Shown here piece by piece: positions 23,442-38,969 of a stretch of 64,000 bases of DNA. Below the pieces are notes generated by a model that searched no databases, was not told the origin of the DNA, and saw nothing but the letters and a program-made list of their open reading frames with translations. Each line of letters begins with the position of its first letter. Position 1 is the stretch's first letter. The translations under genes and the position numbers were made by a program. The DNA comes from Balamuthia mandrillaris. Its lineage: Eukaryota; Discosea; Longamoebia; Balamuthiidae. The stretch lies in the NCBI GenBank assembly GCA_031835245.1, contig JAVKOQ010000011.1, positions 336,501-400,500 on the forward strand, read 5' to 3'.

Positions 23442-24293
23442 ATGCGTTGTATAATATACACCCACACAGCACCAGCAGCACCACCGCACAGCAATCCAAT
23501 GGACCACCACCAGCAGCACCACCACCACGAAGCGGAAGAACCGCCTCACCAGCAAAGAGCGGCGGCGGTGAGGTACGCCACGCAGCTGACCTATCCGCCA
23601 AGCCACTGGGCGCATGGCATCACCGTGGAGGCCCGCCAGGCGGACAGCCTCTACAGGGTGGGAGCTCTGTGGCATCGCGGAGAGGTCCCCGTGGTGGTGG
23701 CCTTGAACCCCACGGACAGCAGGGGTTACCGCTTGCTCTGCACCGTTACTGACCCGGAGGACGTCACCCGCACCTTCAACAAAGCGCCAACGGCCGAGCA
23801 AATGGCAGCTCTGGGCGCTGCCCTGGCCTTCATGGCTGTGCCTGTCTTCCAAGAGTTGGGCTTGGTGGCGCAGACCATGGTGCTGGGCAACAACTCCCAC
23901 AGCATGGAGAAAGAAGGAGGGGAGGGCGAGGAAGAGGAGGTGATGGTGGTGGGTCAGCCGCATGAGCCGCATCTCATCCATGGGCATGTTGTGGGGCGTG
24001 GCAACCCTCGTTGGGAGGTGGTCAAAGGGCTGCCCCTTGGTGGGCCACCTCCCGGTTCTCTCTTTCCCCTCAAGTCTCCGCATGAAGGTCAAAAGAGAGG
24101 GTGGACGGCAGAGCACGCGGCAGCCTTTCGCACTCGGCTGCAGGAACTAATCGAGAAACACGCCCACTTGGCTGCTTCTCTTTACCAACTTCTTCCTTCT
24201 CCCTCTTCCTCCTCCTCCTCCTCCTCCTCCTCCTCCTCTACCACAGCTTCTTCCTCCTCTGCCACAATAGCAACATCCAAAGACAACAACTGA
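23442..24293 (+). CDS. HIT-like-fold protein (tentative)
   Basis: One intron-free frame of 283 codons. The start is either ATG 23442 or ATG 23499. The N-terminus is His/Pro-rich, and the C-terminus carries poly-Ser of about 15 residues. The middle reads VVVALNPTDSRGYRLLCT, then a helical stretch, then QTMVLGNNSHS and LIHGHVVGRGNP. The spacing of LGNNS before a H-x-H-V-V-G-R motif resembles the histidine-triad (HIT) superfamily, nucleotide hydrolases/transferases using HxHxH. The triad is LIHGHVVGR, so the outer His positions are incomplete unless HPHLIHGH counts differently. Domain call tentative; function unknown. It could instead be an amoeba-specific protein. Confidence 0.
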   Translation: MRCIIYTHTAPAAPPHSNPMDHHQQHHHHEAEEPPHQQRAAAVRYATQLTYPPSHWAHGITVEARQADSLYRVGALWHRGEVPVVVALNPTDSRGYRLLCTVTDPEDVTRTFNKAPTAEQMAALGAALAFMAVPVFQELGLVAQTMVLGNNSHSMEKEGGEGEEEEVMVVGQPHEPHLIHGHVVGRGNPRWEVVKGLPLGGPPPGSLFPLKSPHEGQKRGWTAEHAAAFRTRLQELIEKHAHLAASLYQLLPSPSSSSSSSSSSSSTTASSSSATIATSKDNN

Positions 24294-24380
24294 ACACAAA
24301 AACCATCTTGCTTGTTGCGGCAAAAAACACCCCAAACAAGAATTGGGGAAAAGGGGAGCGGGCGGGCGGGAAGAAAGGTT

Positions 24381-24837
24381 CTAAGAGCGCCAGAAGCTGA
24401 AGAAGCCCTTCTTTGCTTTCTTTCTGGCGTCGAGGGAGGGAGCCTGGATGGAGGAGAGGGCCAAGTCGAAGAGGATGGGTTTGCAAGGAATGGGCTGTAG
24501 CTCGGGAGGGAAATCCACCACTCTCCTTTCCTTGAGGACGCGTCCAGTGGCATCGTACGTGTCCATCGCCCGCAGCAGTGAATACTGCGATTCCTGTATC
24601 GCATGAAAATAAAGAAGAAAAGGAGATTCGTTAGCGTTGCTTTAAAAACTTTGGCCATAGACAGAGCCAGAAGTGAACCCTTTCTCCTTCAGCTGCGGCC
24701 TCTCCTGCTGTTGAGCTACTGCCAGCGGCATCTGTCTTTGTGGCTTCCAAAAAGGCCTTGGCATGGGCAGCGCAAGTCTTTCCCTTGATCTTTTTCTCCA
24801 GTTCTGCGAGGCCAGCCACATCAGCCTATCAAAAAGC

Positions 24838-24874
<37 letters not shown>

Positions 24875-26670
24875 GATGAGTACACTTAATAGAAACGAAG
24901 AGTTTAGTAGAGAAAACAAACCGGGATTGGCTTTGTGCACTGCCGGTAATGGGCAAGGGCGGAAGCGATATGCTCTGATGTTCTCTCGAACAAAGCCAAA
25001 GCTTCGGGCCACTTGGAAGCTTTGAAATGAGTCAAAGCTACATAGTAGCAGCTGTTGCACACGAGAATCAGCGTCAAAATAAAAATAAACTAGCAAATAA
25101 AGCAAAGGCGATGCTTACCGATATGCTTTAAAACATAAAAGTCGAGCCGCCACCTGTCTTGAGAATTCTGGGTCGTCTGTCTGAAGCTCGGAAATGTCTC
25201 GCATATTCTGGATGAGAAATAGAAAGGTCAGTGTCAGACGGCGCACAGAAATGTTTGGCCAAAGAACAAAACAAGAACGGTTACCTGAAGTAAAGTATCA
25301 TAAAGCTTAACGAGGTCCTTTGGCTTGACTGCTTTGCCTGTTTGTTGCTTCTGGCCATCTCCAACCTCTGATGTGCAATTGATGATCAGATACTTTCGTG
25401 CTTCTCTCTCACCGTGCTCATAATGTAGCAAGTTACCTACCTTGTAATTTCTGGCCTGCGGTTTGCACCATCAGTAAGTTTCGATCGATGGTTCTGGACA
25501 ATTTGCAGTACTCCACATAGTTCTTAAGTGCAAGGAGGGCTTCTTCTTGCCCTTGTTGTTTCAGCGATTTCTTTTGTGCATCTTGGAACTGGCGTAACTC
25601 GTCTCTGAGACAATTGGCTGCATCATTGTAAGCCACAAACACTTTGTCATAAAGGGCGAGCTTAGCTTCAGCGGATTCCTCCTTCTCTATCTCGAATGCG
25701 CTTTCCTGCGCCTTCAAAATATGCTCACGCAGCTTGTCAGACTTAACAGGGATCGTTTGTTTGCCCCAAGTAATCTCTCGCATGCTCTCAGCATGCTTCT
25801 TCCTGGTCTCCGCCAAAACTTTCTGTGTGTTGTAGCGCATAGCATCAGTAAAGGAGAGAGTAATAGAGTGAGAACAATAGAGCTGCATACATCAAGTTTT
25901 TCTTGGAGGATGTCGGAGGTAGCTCCATGACTAAGCTCCTTCAGTTCAGAGACGCCAGTTTCTTCGCCAATGCCAAGGTTGTACTTACAGAACCGGATGT
26001 TTGGCTCTATTTCTTCAACCCTCTGTCTGAACATTTCTTGGTACTCGGAGTGGCCTACCTTGCCCAAGTGGTTGTAGATTTTCCTGCAAACACGCACTCA
26101 GCCTTTAATTTTTGTAGCTGTGAATGGAGTGCAAATTCGTACCTAGCACGGTCAAAGCACTCGAGCGCCTCCTTCCACTTCTCTTGGTGAAAGTGGAGGT
26201 TACCAGCCATCCAACCAGCGTAGGCTTCCGCCTCCAACTTGGTACGATCGTCGGCCAGCTCCGAGCAGAGGTTTAGTAGGTCTTCGCTCCAGCGCACGGC
26301 CTTCTTCAGCTTTCGGTGCAAGTGGAAGTTTGCTCTGGGATTGCCGTCGTCCTCTTTCAGCTCCATAGCGTAGCTCCATGACCTCTCCGCGTTGAAGAGG
26401 GGCAACAAGAGGTATCTTCATGAGAGAGAAAGGGAGCGAAGTTTAGCGCTCAAAGCAAGCACAGAAAAAAGCAACAGCAGCAGTACCTTGCTTCAACGAC
26501 AATCTTGGCATCAAGCTTCTTTGGGTTGAAACGTCCTTTTCCATGCAAAAACTTCAAAGACTTTCGAATACGACGCAGACGACGGCTACAATACTGACGA
26601 TAGCGTTGGTAGTCACCATGCCGCAAACCATTTTGGTACTGTGCCGTTTTGATAACGTGCAACACTGACC

Positions 26671-26721
<51 letters not shown>

Positions 26722-26872
26722 TATCAGACAAGACAGTGAAAATAAAAAGTGACCGAGAACTACCTTCAAGAGAAAATTGTTTTGCCTTCTCTTCTCTCTT
26801 TTCTCGAGTTTCTTCTACAGGAGAGGTGGTAGCCTCAGGGCTCTCAGCAGCAGCAGTGGGCAGGGCCTCCAT
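24381..26872 (-). CDS. SRP68: Signal recognition particle subunit SRP68
   Basis: SRP68 binds 7SL RNA with SRP72 and helps target ribosome-nascent chains to the ER. ATG 26872 gives MEALPTAAAESPEATT. The RNA-binding domain is very clear: NGLRHGDYQRYRQYCSRRLR, RNRSW-like NAERSWSYAMELK, FHLHRKLKKAVRWSEDL, DDRTKLEAEAYAGWMAGNL, and QRVEEIEPNIRFCKYNLG. The C-terminal SRP72-binding end is also present: PPELQPIPCKPILFDLAL and the last residues GFFSFWRS before TAG at 24381. Around ten introns, several with (GA)n tracts on the plus strand. Length is close to the family norm of about 600. Its neighbours are a convergent HIT-like gene and a divergent STAT gene. Confidence 0.
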
Positions 26873-27334
26873 TCTTAATCGAATGTGTTTTTTTTTTTTA
26901 AAAGGGGGGGGAACTGAGCTCCCGTTCTTCTTCTTTTGTTGGGGGAGTTTTTGTCGACGAGACTGCATGAGGGGTGGTTGTGGCTGACGTGGCTGTCGTT
27001 GAGCCTGCATGAGGGGTGGACACTCGGCCCCCCAAACCACACCTGCAAAAAAGAGGAGAGAACCGTTTGTTGTCAACGTTGTGGGATAGCGCAGGGAGAG
27101 AAAAGGAAGGAAGGAAAAAGGAGCCAGCCCTTAGAATTCCAAGAAGTACTTCTCGCGCTGCTTTTTTTTTGTTTGCTTACCAAGCCGTTCGTGCTGACGC
27201 CGTCATTTCCCCTTCCTGTTTTTTTCTTCACTTTGGACCACGACACGGGAACAAGGGGAGTACTTCGAAACGGCCCGCAATACCACTACCCCGGACATAG
27301 GCCACTGAGAAACAGAAAGAAAGGAAGACAAGAA
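26873..27334. promoter_or_regulatory. Divergent region SRP68 / STAT
   Basis: About 460 bp with homopolymer T runs (about 26888 and 27160) and no recognised gene. It probably holds the promoters of SRP68 and the STAT gene. Confidence 0.
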
Positions 27335-29719
27335 ATGATGGAAGACCAAACCGGGCAGGACCTCTCCTCCCAGCAGCTGGACCTCAGCAACGAGTTTTGG
27401 AAGGACATACCAGATGACCTTTTGGACAACCTTTACTTTGAACTAGAGTACGTTTACCTTGCTTCTGTATTCTTGTGTTAAAGAGGTCCTGTTTTGCCTT
27501 GTTGCGAAGCCATGCATAAAAGCACAAAAGAACCAAGAACATGCGGACGCTATCTTATTGACCTTTGTGATTCCAACGTTGTCGTACATAGACACACAGC
27601 AACACTTTCTTTGCCACAGACGAACCAGTTCTTGGAAGAAGAGGAAGAAGAGGAGTACCAGCGGTCCCAAATATCACACTCTGCTGTAGCTGGCGTCGCT
27701 GCTGAACAGGCCTATCACCCACACTCACATCTAAAGAGAGGACACAGCGGAACCATCGATCCATTCCACTTGCAAGCACAGGGCTCTTCCTCTTCAACTT
27801 CCTCTTCATCTTCCTTATCCCAACAGCAGCAGTTTGAACAAATGGCACAGCAACAACGGCACATGCTCCGTAAGCAGCGAGAAGGAGGCTCTAGGGAAGA
27901 AGAGGAGGAAGAGGAGGAGGAAGAGGAGGAAGAACCCCAACCACCACGCAGATTGGAGGAAGAAGAACTATCAAGCGAGAACGAACAGGACTTGATGGAA
28001 GGAAACACCACTTTTCCCTTTGCCACAGAAGTATTCACACAGGAGCAAGCGAAGGCTCGGCTCGTCATCGACCAAATTCATCAACTTTTCCTGCAGCAGG
28101 AAAACCAGTTGGATCAGCTCAAGCAAAGTCAACAACAGATAATAGTGCAGCCTTCCAAAGAAGCCATTGCAGAACTCAATACCCAGCTGGCGAACCTTGA
28201 CCAACAGATCGTTGTCGAGCTTACAGAGGCTCAGAATATACACAGCAGTGTCATCCTTGACCCCGCGGCTTTGCACCAGCTGCGAACATTGCTATCCCGG
28301 CTTAAGATTCAACAACAGCGAATCAGCCTTTACCAGGATGAACTTTCAAATCTTCTTCATCCTCGCACGCCCACTCCATGGTCTGCCTCTCCTTATCTCA
28401 CTCTCGCTTTTTTTCTGCTTCTTGGTTGACAAATTACCCATTTTTTTCAAATTGGCATTATTCAACCATAGCATTGCAGCGCTAGCTATTACAGAGCAAC
28501 CCACTCCCCAAGTGTTGTTTAAAGGAAAGACTCTGGAGGATGCCTATGCCCTCGTTCTGTTAACGGGCGCAAATGTGAATATCCAAAGCATAGGCAAGGT
28601 TCGAGCTGTGCTTGTGGCTGATGAAAAGATTGGCAAGTCCAAGAAGCCAGTAGAGAATGACACCCAAACTATGGATGCATTGAAGCGCATATCCTTCTTC
28701 CACGGCATCAAGGTCAACGTTTCAACCAGAATGTCGATGGTTTACCTCAAATTTGCGGTACCGATACAACTCGCGAACAATGACGGCATTCTTCACACCA
28801 TAGAAAGTTCCGGCTCATACCCCATCATAGTTATCACTAATGAAAGCCAGTGGTGCGAGGCTGCCGGCAAGCTACTTCTGTTTGAGGCGTTTACATCTCA
28901 GGTAATTTTTATTAATCCTTTTCTCCTCTTCCTCTTCTCTCTCTCTCTCTCTCTCTCTCAGGTCTGATTCTTCTGTGTGGCGATAGGACGAAGTACCTTG
29001 GCCACTGTTAGCAAATGTAACCCACACCCATTTTTTGAAAGCAACAAGGCAAGAGGCCAGCAATCCATCACGCAGCCTCAGCAACGCTGAGTTTCAATAT
29101 CTCCACTACAAATTCTTCGGTATGTTTTCATTCTCCTGAACGAATGATTGGTATGGCCCTGACTTAACTTCCATTCAGGAGGGCAAGCACACGTGACTAA
29201 GGTGCAAGCTGGGAGGTTTTGGTATTGGTTTGGTCAGGTTGTACAGAGTCTACGTTTTAAGCGACATATCGCCAATCTGTGGTTCACTGGGTGCGTCTCT
29301 TTTTCTCCTACAATCACGTTCTACAACACCTTGTTTTTCACTTACATCAATTACAATCAAAACTAAGGTTGATCTATGGATTCATACCAAAACATGTTTG
29401 CAACGAGCTGTTGACAGACGAAGAAATAGGAACGTTCATAATCCGCTTTAGCGAAAGTTATCCAGGCCTCTTTGCAGTGGCCTACGTGGACGACGACGAG
29501 GCAGAAAGAGTAAAGCATTACCTGGTGAAGCCTGAGGACATCAGCTCAAACAAGAGCTTGCCAGACTTTTTGAGAGAGAAACCTCAGTTCCTGTGGCTGA
29601 AGCAGCTGGACCCAACCACAGGTGAACTTCGCAAGTTCCCCAAAGACGCGGTACTCAAGGACTACTATTCCAAGCGCCAGCGATCTGGCAAGCCCACCAA
29701 CGGCTATGTCCTCTTGTAA
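27335..29719 (+). CDS. STAT transcription factor (amoebozoan type)
   Basis: Tandem ATGs at 27335 and 27338 open MMEDQTGQDLSSQQLDL. After a short first exon come an acidic/Gln-rich N-terminus with a 13-Glu run and a coiled-coil segment (QAKARLVIDQIHQLFLQQEN). The DNA-binding/linker region reads EQPTPQVLFKGKTLEDAY, LLTGANVNIQS, IVITNESQW, TRMSMVYLKFAVP, and WYWFGQVVQSLRFKRHI. The C-terminal SH2 domain has GFIPKHVCNELL and GTFIIRFSES, with the phosphotyrosine-binding Arg in FIIRFSES. The protein ends NGYVLL, so Tyr four residues from the end fits the activation tyrosine. The block order matches Dictyostelium STATs, which are activated by tyrosine phosphorylation during development or stress and bind DNA as dimers. 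No separate STAT N-domain (interaction domain) was seen. Family assignment is very strong. Confidence 0.
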
Positions 29720-29875
29720 TTTTCCTCTCCCTCCTGTGGGAATTTACAACAGGGCATTCCTCTTTTACTATGTGATATTTATCAAAAGATAACGCTTATG
29801 CTTATGTCTTTTGCCACACTTCAAGATTTAATGTAGGCGCCTTAGTGCTGCCTTTCACAATTTACAGGACAAAAT
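29720..29875. terminator. Convergent STAT / DHX16 3' ends
   Basis: About 155 bp. It contains, on the plus strand at 29828-29841, TTTAATGTAGGCGC, also seen at 21054-21067 (as its reverse complement) and in similar form at 48829-48841. This lies about 35 nt past the DHX16 stop. No terminator structure was proven. Confidence 0.
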
Positions 29876-34153
<4,278 letters not shown>

Positions 34154-34459
34154 TGCGGCGTAGACAAACTGTTGCGGAGGAGGAGGGGTTCCGGGGCTGG
34201 GTGAGGCAACCAACAACAACTTGAGCCCTTTCTTCTTCTTGCTTCCTCCTCTCCTCTTGGGCTTTGACTCCCCAAGCAACTACTCCGCGAACTTTACAAT
34301 GTTAGCCTTATTTGCAGCTGCTTACGTCATCACTATGAGGGGCCGCAATTCCTCCCCGCCCCCTCCCAAAAAAAAAGCACCGCGCAGAGAAGCAGCAGCA
34401 GCAGCAGCAGCAGAGAGAGAAGCAAGCAAGGGAGAAGCAGGAGTAACCAAGTGGTAACC
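34154..34459. promoter_or_regulatory. Divergent region DHX16 / U1-70K
   Basis: About 305 bp between two spliceosome genes transcribed away from each other, with an AGC run near 34395-34410. A shared promoter co-regulating two splicing factors is possible but unproven. Confidence 0.
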
Positions 34460-34912
34460 ATGACCGCCCATTTGCCGCCCAACTTGTTGCGCCTCTTTGC
34501 GGCGCGACCACCCATCCCTTATCTTCCACCACCCGATGAAAACAGAAAGCCGCTGCCTCAATACTCTGGAATAGCCGCCTACATCTCTCGTTTTACGGAT
34601 GCCGACGTTGTTGAACCACCACCTGCCACCCAGCCTGAGACTAAGCAACAGCGCAAAGAGCGCAAGCGACAGGAGAAAATGGAGAAGAACAACGCCCAGA
34701 TCGCCGAAGAGATCACCAAATGTATGTGGAGGAGCTGCTTTCTCTCACCTCCCCCAACACACTCAGTGACACTACTTGTTGACCTCTTTTTTTTTTGTTA
34801 CGAAACAGGGGACCCCCATGAAAACCCTGAGGCCACTGGTGACGCTTGGAAAACTCTTTTTGTAGCTCGCTTGGTACTCCCCTCAATACTGTTATTCTTG
34901 TCCTTTGTCTTT

Positions 34913-34953
<41 letters not shown>

Positions 34954-36017
34954 TGCTGCTGCTGCTGCTGCTGCCTCTGCTCTCTTTCGCTCTGTCTCTG
35001 TCTCTGTCTTTGTAGATAGAACTGACAGCGAAGAAATGCCTTTTTGGATGAACAGAATTATAAAACAAGCAAGAGAAAGCTGGAGCGTGAGTTCGAGGAG
35101 TATGGACCTATCAAACGGGTATGTAGTTTTGCCAGTTAGTGGCCCTGTATTTTTACTGATGTAACACACATTGCAGGTGCGGTTAGTGACGGACCAGGAA
35201 GGCAAGTCTCGTGGTTATGCCTTCATTGAATTTGAGTCCGAGCACGATATGAAAAGTAACTCTACGCTCTCGTCTGCGTTCTTCTTTTGTTGTTGTTCTT
35301 CTTCTTCTTCTTCTTCTTCTGCTCACTTTTCTTTCTTTTCTCTTTGTGTCATGTACCTATTGGCTGTGATTACATGTTATCTTATTGGTTGCGTTTCCCT
35401 CTACACAAACAGCGGCCTACAAAGAAGCCGACGGCAGAAAGTTGGACGACTACCGCATCCTTGTGGACGTGGAGCGAGGAAGAACAGTGAAGGGCTGGCG
35501 ACCTAGAAGACTCGGTATAAATTTCCTGCTCTCCTTGTTGTAGTGTTATTCTCATCTCCTACGGTAAACAGGGGGCGGTCTGGGCGGGAGGCGTCCTACC
35601 GAGCCTGGTCGTAGTGGGAGCGCACCTACAACTTCTGCTAGGTTTGTGACCTATTTGCACTTGCGTTTGTTTTTGGGTTTGGTTTGTGTGATTAATGTAC
35701 GGGTTGGGATTGGGAATAGCAGGGAGCAGCATTCTGCCTTGGGTCGCCAGGGCAGCCGAGAGTCTGATAGGCATCGCAGCAGCAGCAGTAGTCGCCGTAG
35801 TAGTTATGCTGATGACAGAGGCAGCCGAGGCAGCAGGCCCCGAGACAGAGACTATGATAGAGGCAGCTCTAGGAATTATGATAGAGATCGTGACAGGGAT
35901 AGGCATCGTGACAGAAATAGAGACAGATCAAGAGACAGGTTCGGTGTTTGTTTTTGATGTTTTTTAATGCGCTCACGCAATTGATCTTGACTTTGCTATA
36001 GACACTCTAGGCGGTAG
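34460..36017 (+). CDS. SNRNP70: U1 small nuclear ribonucleoprotein 70 kDa (U1-70K)
   Basis: U1-70K binds stem-loop I of U1 snRNA and helps recognise 5' splice sites. ATG 34460 gives [20 protein letters not shown], almost identical in pattern to the family N-terminus that contacts U1-[21 protein letters not shown] (RNP2 LFVARL) and [14 protein letters not shown] (RNP1) form the [22 protein letters not shown] and [13 protein letters not shown] follow. The C-terminal part is Ser/Arg/Asp-rich ([20 protein letters not shown]) and ends RHSRR with TAG at 36015. It is shorter than the human tail, for about 300-330 residues. The exons are separated by six introns, one with a CT tract at 34917-34952. 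The large ORF annotation in the 36.0 kb region is unrelated. Confidence 0.
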
Positions 36018-36503
36018 ACGAAGGATTAACCAGTCTTGCTCCGTGAAGCCTCGTTTCCTCTCTTTCTCAGCCTCTTTTTTTTTTAATATTTCTCATCGTT
36101 TAGCGTGTGTTTCTACTGGATGGGGTGCTCTCATAAGGTCCACCTTAAAAAAACTAAGGGTAAGCTTCCCATCTGTCTTGCTCCCTGTCTTGGTTTCCCC
36201 TCCTCTCCCTTCCTTTCCTGCTGCGCTGGTAAGTAATTTGGTGCGTTTAAAGAATATCTTCATGGCCGCCTCTGTGCATGTATGCCCCCATTCACCAAAT
36301 TCTGCTTCACACAACGCCGTAAATGACCCCAATGTTTGCAACTGTCCCACCGTTCCCAAACCTTTTTTTTTCCTTACTCTATTATTTTCCCTAACAATAG
36401 CGCCAACCATCTCACTTTGTCACCTATATACTCTCGCTTGCGGAAACACAAAAGAGCGGCAGACGTTTTTGTTCACCGCCGGGTATGGTTGGTTTGAGCG
36501 TTG
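36018..36503. other. Convergent intergenic region, no gene seen
   Basis: About 490 bp between the U1-70K stop and the DDX52 stop. T- and A-runs; open frames occur on both strands but show no family resemblance. Confidence 0.
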
Positions 36504-38969
36504 CTAAACTTGGGAATCTTCGTTGCCGTTGTTGCTTGTGGTGTGCTGCTGCTGCTGTTGTTTGAGCTTCTTCCTTTGCTGCCGGATTAGTTTGGCTTGT
36601 TTGAGGTCGTATTTGCTTACTGTTTTTATGGATCCGCGCTTGGGAGGCTTCCGCTCCATTTCCTTCTTTTTTGATTTGCTACAGGCACACAACAGTAAGG
36701 CAATCGGTTGATGAGAGAGAGAAAGAGAGGTGGTTATTACCTCGGTTTCTTCAGGGCAAGCATCCACTCGGGCACAGGGCAACCAGAGTTTTTCATGATG
36801 TTGGCAATGCTTCGTAACATCTCAGCATCATTCTCAGTATAAAAGGTGATGGAGGAGCCTTCCTTGCCAGCACGCCCACTGCGGCCAATCCTGTGAATAT
36901 AGGTCTGGGAGTTTTGAGGGAAGTCATAATTGATGACACAACTCACAGCATGAAAGTCCATGCCTCGTGCCATTAGATCTGTTGTTATCAGAAACCATAT
37001 TTTGCCCATGCGAAACTTTTTGACAATGCCTTCTCTCTGTTACCAGATTGCAAAAGGTGTAAGGAGCGAAGATGCTAATTGCGTTAATGATTTTAAATAT
37101 ACCTTGGTTTGTGACTTATCTGCATGGATTACGTCAACATTCAGGTTATCATAGGCCAACTCTTGGAATAGCTCTTGTGCTCGCTCTTTTGACTGCACAA
37201 AGATCAACACTGGTGGTCTTATTCCCTGCAAATAAATGAGAGAGCTATCAATAAAAACACACATACTTGGATTTGTTTAGGGCCTACCTCCTGGATTATT
37301 TGTCGTAATGCTGCCAGTTTGTTCTCTTCTTTGCCAACAAATTTAAGCGTTTGTTTGATGGTAGTTGTTGCTGCGTTGCTGAAATAATTATAATAATAAA
37401 CGGAATGGAGGTGAGATAAAATACTGACAGAAAAGAAGAGAGCAACAAACCGCGCGCCAACAAAAATGTGGAGAGGATTGCGTAGAAAGCTCTGTGATAA
37501 CTCTTCAACTACTTGTGGCATGGTAGCAGTCCACAAAGAGCGCTGAATGTTCTCATTGTCACAAGCAGCAATGACTTGGTCAGCTTGCTCAACAAATCCC
37601 ATGTCAAACAAACGGTCCACTTCGTCCAGTACCAAATGTTCCACACTTACGAAAGAAGTTAGGAGCAAAAAGAGCAACACCGCGAGGGAGGGAGGAGGGA
37701 GGAGGGAGGGAGGGAGGGGAGGGAGGGAGGGAGGGAGGGAGGGAGGAGGAGGGAGGGGAGGGAGGGAGGAGGGAGGAGGGAGGAGGGAGGAGGAGGGAGG
37801 GAGGGGGAGGGAGGAGGAGGGGAGGGGAGGGAGGAGGGAGGGAGGGAGGAGGGAGGAGGGGAGGGAGGGAGGGAGTGTTGGAATGACAAATTGCTAACAG
37901 AGAAAGGTTTTAAGAAAACAAACCTGTGGAGCTGAATAGAATCCGTACGGATCATCTGTACGAGGCGCAAGGGCGTGGCCACGAGGATATCAAAGCGTTG
38001 AGTGGTTTGTGGGCCAAAGTGACTCTTAGTGGCGTTGGACTTGGTCAAGACAAAGGTACGGAGGGAAGAGCCGCGTGTAAGATGGAGGGCTTCGCGATAG
38101 ATCTGCTGGGCCAATTCTTTGGCGGGAACAAGGATGAGAGCACGGAAGCCAATTCCTTTTTTTCCTTCCTTGAGCTTGGCAAGGATAGGGAGGAGATAGC
38201 TAGCAGTCTTGCCAGAGCCGGTCGGGGCTACTGCCATTACTTCTCGCCCAGCCAAAAGCGAGGCGAGTGCCTGCCTTTGAATGGCAGTTGGCTCTTCATA
38301 GCCCACCTCTGCTGCTTTCTTGGCCACCCACATGCCTTCTTTTCCGAACCTGCTCTCCAGCTCCGCAAAGTCGTGGAGCGGTTCAGGAGGGTCGCTGCCT
38401 GTAACTTTAATGCGGTGCTGCCTACGGAAACGGCTTATTTCCTGATAGCGTTGTAGCTGTTCTTTCCGTCGCTTCCGCCCGCTTTCCTGCTTTTCTGCTT
38501 TGCGCTGCCCGTTTTCTTTGTCACCAGTCGTATCTACTTGGTCACATTCTTCCTCCTCTTGTGTTCTTTTACGCTTTTTCTCATTGGTAACCGGTGGCAA
38601 CCTGTGCTCGCTCTCCTCCTCCTCCGCTCCCTCTCCTTCATCCTGCAAACCAGAAGAAGTGCCTTGGTGGAAAAAATCAAGGCTTGTGCGCTGCATTCTT
38701 GTTGCTGCCTTTGCTGCTCCTATCGGAGAAGAATGGTCATGCTTGTTTCCCTGTGTTATTATGGTTAAAAGGGTAGGGTTCAAACGCCGTAAGAGAAGGC
38801 GAAAGAAACACCTACTTTCTCGAAAACTCCAATATCGCTGCCAAAGCGTTTACGATTGAAGCTAGCGCCTGGTGGCGCAGTGGCACAGCGTTAGTCACCT
38901 CTCTATGGGGAAGTAAATAAGCAGACGCGTACCTCCTTGCAGTGACCTAAAAAAATCGTCTGTGTCCAT
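36504..38969 (-). CDS. DDX52: DEAD-box RNA helicase DDX52 (Rok1)
   Basis: Rok1/DDX52 works in nucleolar 18S rRNA processing. ATG 38969 gives [20 protein letters not shown], with a short first exon spliced to [12 protein letters not shown]. This is the family N-terminal block. Helicase motifs in order: [16 protein letters not shown] Q motif region ([15 protein letters not shown]), [29 protein letters not shown], motif II DEVD ([11 protein letters not shown]), SLWTATMP for [25 protein letters not shown], and [14 protein letters not shown] basic C-terminal tail of Lys/Gln follows to the stop at 36504. Motif II is DEVD rather than DEAD; human DDX52 also departs from DEAD (DESD), so activity is expected. 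An intron of about 275 nt carries a very G-rich tract. Confidence 0.
37678..37875. repeat. (GGGA/GGA)n polypurine tract in a DDX52 intron
   Basis: About 200 bp of GGGA and GGA units on the plus strand, so a CCCT tract in the DDX52 transcript. It lies between the exon ending DSIQLH and the exon beginning [11 protein letters not shown]. Many runs of three or more G make it a strong G-quadruplex candidate in the template DNA. Confidence 0.

Noticed and set aside
28680-28710. ATATCCTT in the STAT gene, like a U12 donor
   Set aside because: It lies in a continuous coding exon (LKRISFFHGI) without any frame break.
29230-29451. Second-frame open stretch in the STAT SH2 region
   Set aside because: Shadow frame of the SH2 exon.
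36093-36507. Open reading frames of about 105-154 codons on both strands
   Set aside because: Low complexity, opposite strands overlap, and no family resemblance; lies in a convergent 3' gap.
38864-38915. A tRNA-like box A (TGGCGCAGTGG)
   Set aside because: No B box, no cloverleaf and no acceptor pairing within 90 bases; the sequence is part of the DDX52 first intron and exon 2.
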